Shown: positions 62,371-64,000 of the stretch, piece after piece
Position numbering within the stretch: position 1 is the first letter of the stretch
Layout: each line of letters begins with the position of its first letter
Assembly (NCBI RefSeq): GCF_030815095.1
Contig: NZ_JAUSWF010000003.1
Location: 62,001 to 126,000 of the forward strand
Direction of reading: 5' to 3'
DNA from: Aedoeadaptatus ivorii
GTDB lineage: Bacteria; Bacillota; Clostridia; Tissierellales; Peptoniphilaceae
DNA: 64,000 nt
Translations under genes and position numbers: made by a program
Notes under the pieces: generated by a model
The model's input: the letters and a program-made list of their open reading frames with translations, nothing else
What the model was told of the DNA's origin: nothing
Databases searched by the model: none

Positions 62371-63964
62371 GATACCCCTCTGCTTTCAAGATGCGCTCCG
62401 CATTGTAGGAGCGAACAGAGCTCCGGCAGTGCACCACATATTTTTCGTCTTTTTCGAACTCGTCCAGACGGTCGCGAATCTCGTCTAAGGGCACATTCTT
62501 CGCCCCGTCGATATGCCCGCGCTCGTATTCCTTCGCCGTGCGCACGTCAATCACGCGGTAACCGCGCTTTTCGTAGTCCGCAAGCTCCGAAATTTGAATC
62601 GGATCGGTTAGGCCCAACATTACATTTTCGGCAAAATAGCCCGCCAAATTGATGATGTCCTTGGCGCTGCCGTAAGGCGGCGAGTACGAGAGTTCCAACT
62701 CCTGCAACCGGTCCGCCCGAAGGCCCGCCTTGATGGCGGTGGCGATCACGTCGATCCGCTTGTCCACGCCCTTCTTCCCCACCGCCTGGGCGCCCAGAAT
62801 CTCGCGGCTGTCCTTGTCGTAGATCAGCTTGAGCAGAATGTCTTCCGACCCGGGGAAGTACCCGGCGTTGCTCTTTCCGATCAGGTGGATGGGTTGGTAG
62901 TTCCTGCCTTCCAACTGCAATTCGTTCAGGCCCGTCGAGGCAAAGGCGCGGTCGAAGATCCGCACGATCGAGGTGCCCAAACTGCCGGACAGATCGTGGT
63001 CGTACCCCGAGAGCATATCCGCCAGCTGTCGGCCCTGGCGATTGGCGGGCCCCGCCAGCGCGATCATTACGTCCTCGCCGGTGATGGTGTGTTTGACGAT
63101 GATCGAATCCCCGATGGCATAAATATCGGGAACGGAGGTGCGGTAGTGTTCGTCGACTTTGATGCCGTCTTTCATGCCGAGCTCGATCCCCGAGCCTTCC
63201 AAAAATCCCGTCTCGGGGGCGACGCCCACGGACATGAGCAGCAGGTCGGATTCCAATTCGCTGCCGTCTTGTAAGGTGAGTTTTTTGCCTTCCACTTTCT
63301 CGACGCTGTTATTCGTGAGCACCTTGACGCCGTGATCGGTCAGTTCCTTCTCGGCGAAGACCGCCATCTCGGGGTCAAAGGGCGGGAGCACGTGATCGGA
63401 AATCTGCACGATTGCCACCTCGAGCCCCGCGTTTTTCAGACTCTCCGCCACCTCCAGGCCGATAAAGCCGCCGCCGATCACCGTGGCGCTCTTCGGTTGC
63501 GTGCCCGCAAGCGCCCCCTTGATCCGATCGAGATCGGGGATATTTCTAAGGGTAAATACGGCGGGGTGCGAGGCAAGGCCCTCGATATCCAGCCGAATCG
63601 GCTTCGCCCCCGGCGAGAGCACGAGAATGTCGTAGGCGATTTCTTTTTTCTCGCCCGCCTTCGTTTCGGTGCAAATCTTTTTTTCTTCCGGTACGATGCG
63701 CACCACCTCTTCTTCGGCGCGCACGTCGATGCGGAAGCGATCGCGAATCGTCTTTTCAGAGACCACGATCAGATCCTCCCGCTCGGGAATTTCTTCGGAA
63801 ATATGATAGGGCAATCCGCAGTTGGCGAAGGACACATAGGGATTCTTGTCGACGACGATAATCTCGTCGTCGAGATTCAGCCGCCGATAGCGCGCGGCAA
63901 AACTCATGCCGCCGGCGACGCCGCCCACCACAACTACGGTCTTTTTCTTCGTATTCGATTGCAT
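62300..63964 (-). CDS. cdr: CoA-disulfide reductase with C-terminal rhodanese domain
   Basis: 554 residues. FAD domain GGVAGGMSFAARYRRL near 13; redox-active single Cys in PYVSFANCGLPYHISEE near 43; NAD-binding TVIGGGFIGLEVAESLKN near 165; rhodanese domain from about 465 with YVVHCRSSVRSYNAERIL near 519 carrying the persulfide Cys. It matches CoADR-RHD enzymes, which reduce CoA disulfide, CoA persulfide or polysulfide with NAD(P)H and are common in peroxide- or sulfur-exposed anaerobes. ATG at 63964 with GGAGGCGTATCT upstream. Confidence 0.93.
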   Translation of the reverse strand: MQSNTKKKTVVVVGGVAGGMSFAARYRRLNLDDEIIVVDKNPYVSFANCGLPYHISEEIPEREDLIVVSEKTIRDRFRIDVRAEEEVVRIVPEEKKICTETKAGEKKEIAYDILVLSPGAKPIRLDIEGLASHPAVFTLRNIPDLDRIKGALAGTQPKSATVIGGGFIGLEVAESLKNAGLEVAIVQISDHVLPPFDPEMAVFAEKELTDHGVKVLTNNSVEKVEGKKLTLQDGSELESDLLLMSVGVAPETGFLEGSGIELGMKDGIKVDEHYRTSVPDIYAIGDSIIVKHTITGEDVMIALAGPANRQGRQLADMLSGYDHDLSGSLGTSIVRIFDRAFASTGLNELQLEGRNYQPIHLIGKSNAGYFPGSEDILLKLIYDKDSREILGAQAVGKKGVDKRIDVIATAIKAGLRADRLQELELSYSPPYGSAKDIINLAGYFAENVMLGLTDPIQISELADYEKRGYRVIDVRTAKEYERGHIDGAKNVPLDEIRDRLDEFEKDEKYVVHCRSSVRSYNAERILKAEGYHVKNLDGSFVYFAANFPDRIVRD

Positions 63965-64000
63965 AGATACGCCTCCTTTGTCGCATTGCCGTACAAACGG

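Overview
The window looks like chromosome of an anaerobic, low-GC-phylum but fairly GC-rich Gram-positive bacterium (Bacillota, Clostridia/Tissierellia-like). The evidence is pyruvate:ferredoxin oxidoreductase, a butyryl-CoA dehydrogenase with EtfAB, superoxide reductase, rubredoxin, a CarD regulator, Veg, a large Bacillus-type SRP RNA, an S-layer-anchored nucleotidase, a Bacillus-like metG-tatD-rnmV-rsmA order and a secA-prfB pair. The genus cannot be fixed from sequence alone. I saw no phage, transposon, integrase or CRISPR. The window is mostly core and metabolic genes, tightly packed, with many ATGA-type overlaps and clear intrinsic terminators.

Layout. 1-4 kb: end of carD, then acyl-CoA dehydrogenase-etfB-etfA (butyrate-type electron bifurcation module) on the minus strand. 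4-7.5 kb: an rRNA methyltransferase, a PAS-SpoIIE phosphatase and pgi, all minus. 7.7-12.6 kb: superoxide reductase, a class II aldolase, then a plus-strand run of an XPD/DinG-like helicase broken by an in-frame TAG, trmL and birA. 12.6-13.1 kb: a perfect-consensus promoter drives tRNA-Ser(GGA) and, about 11 nt further on, the SRP RNA. 13-25 kb (mostly minus): metG, tatD, rnmV, rsmA and a frameshifted arsR, then small thiol/redox genes, an SLH nucleotidase, msrB, veg, ispE and a glutamate-racemase-like protein that seems to have lost its catalytic cysteines. 25-37 kb (minus): yitT-type membrane protein, a possible structured RNA, a cysteine desulfurase with DUF3343 partner, amidohydrolase, tex, prfB (no programmed frameshift), secA, DUF951, mscS and a DUF5711 protein.

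37-46.7 kb: pgeF, tRNA-Ala(GGC), murI, a GT2-GtrA fusion, then a cobalamin methionine-synthase operon in which the reactivation domain is a separate gene, followed by the catalytic MetH and an EFR1-type flavodoxin/ferredoxin. On the opposite strand are a radical SAM protein, an Orn/Lys/Arg-type decarboxylase and a YciI-like protein. 46.8-52 kb: a four-gene ABC importer (two permeases, a double ATPase, a DUF3798 lipoprotein) with a 12-bp stem-loop between the lipoprotein and ATPase genes. 52-54 kb: a small membrane protein whose predicted promoter has a G10 tract in its 17-bp spacer, and a nucleoside-gate-type membrane protein. 54-58.4 kb: an 880-nt non-coding stretch and nifJ. 58.5-64 kb (minus): an Old Yellow Enzyme homologue, a copper-amine-oxidase-N-domain secreted protein, cyclopropane fatty acid synthase, a 58-residue rubredoxin, a rhodanese and CoA-disulfide reductase-rhodanese.

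Taken together the genes fit an obligate fermenter: pyruvate is oxidised by PFOR to acetyl-CoA and reduced ferredoxin, crotonyl-CoA is reduced by Bcd-EtfAB, and oxygen or thiol stress is handled by superoxide reductase, rubredoxin, glutaredoxins, MsrB and CoA-disulfide reductase. The most notable items are the two interrupted genes, the racemase pseudoenzyme, the split MetH operon with its candidate electron donor, the possible phase-variable promoter and the uncharacterised DUF3798 importer.
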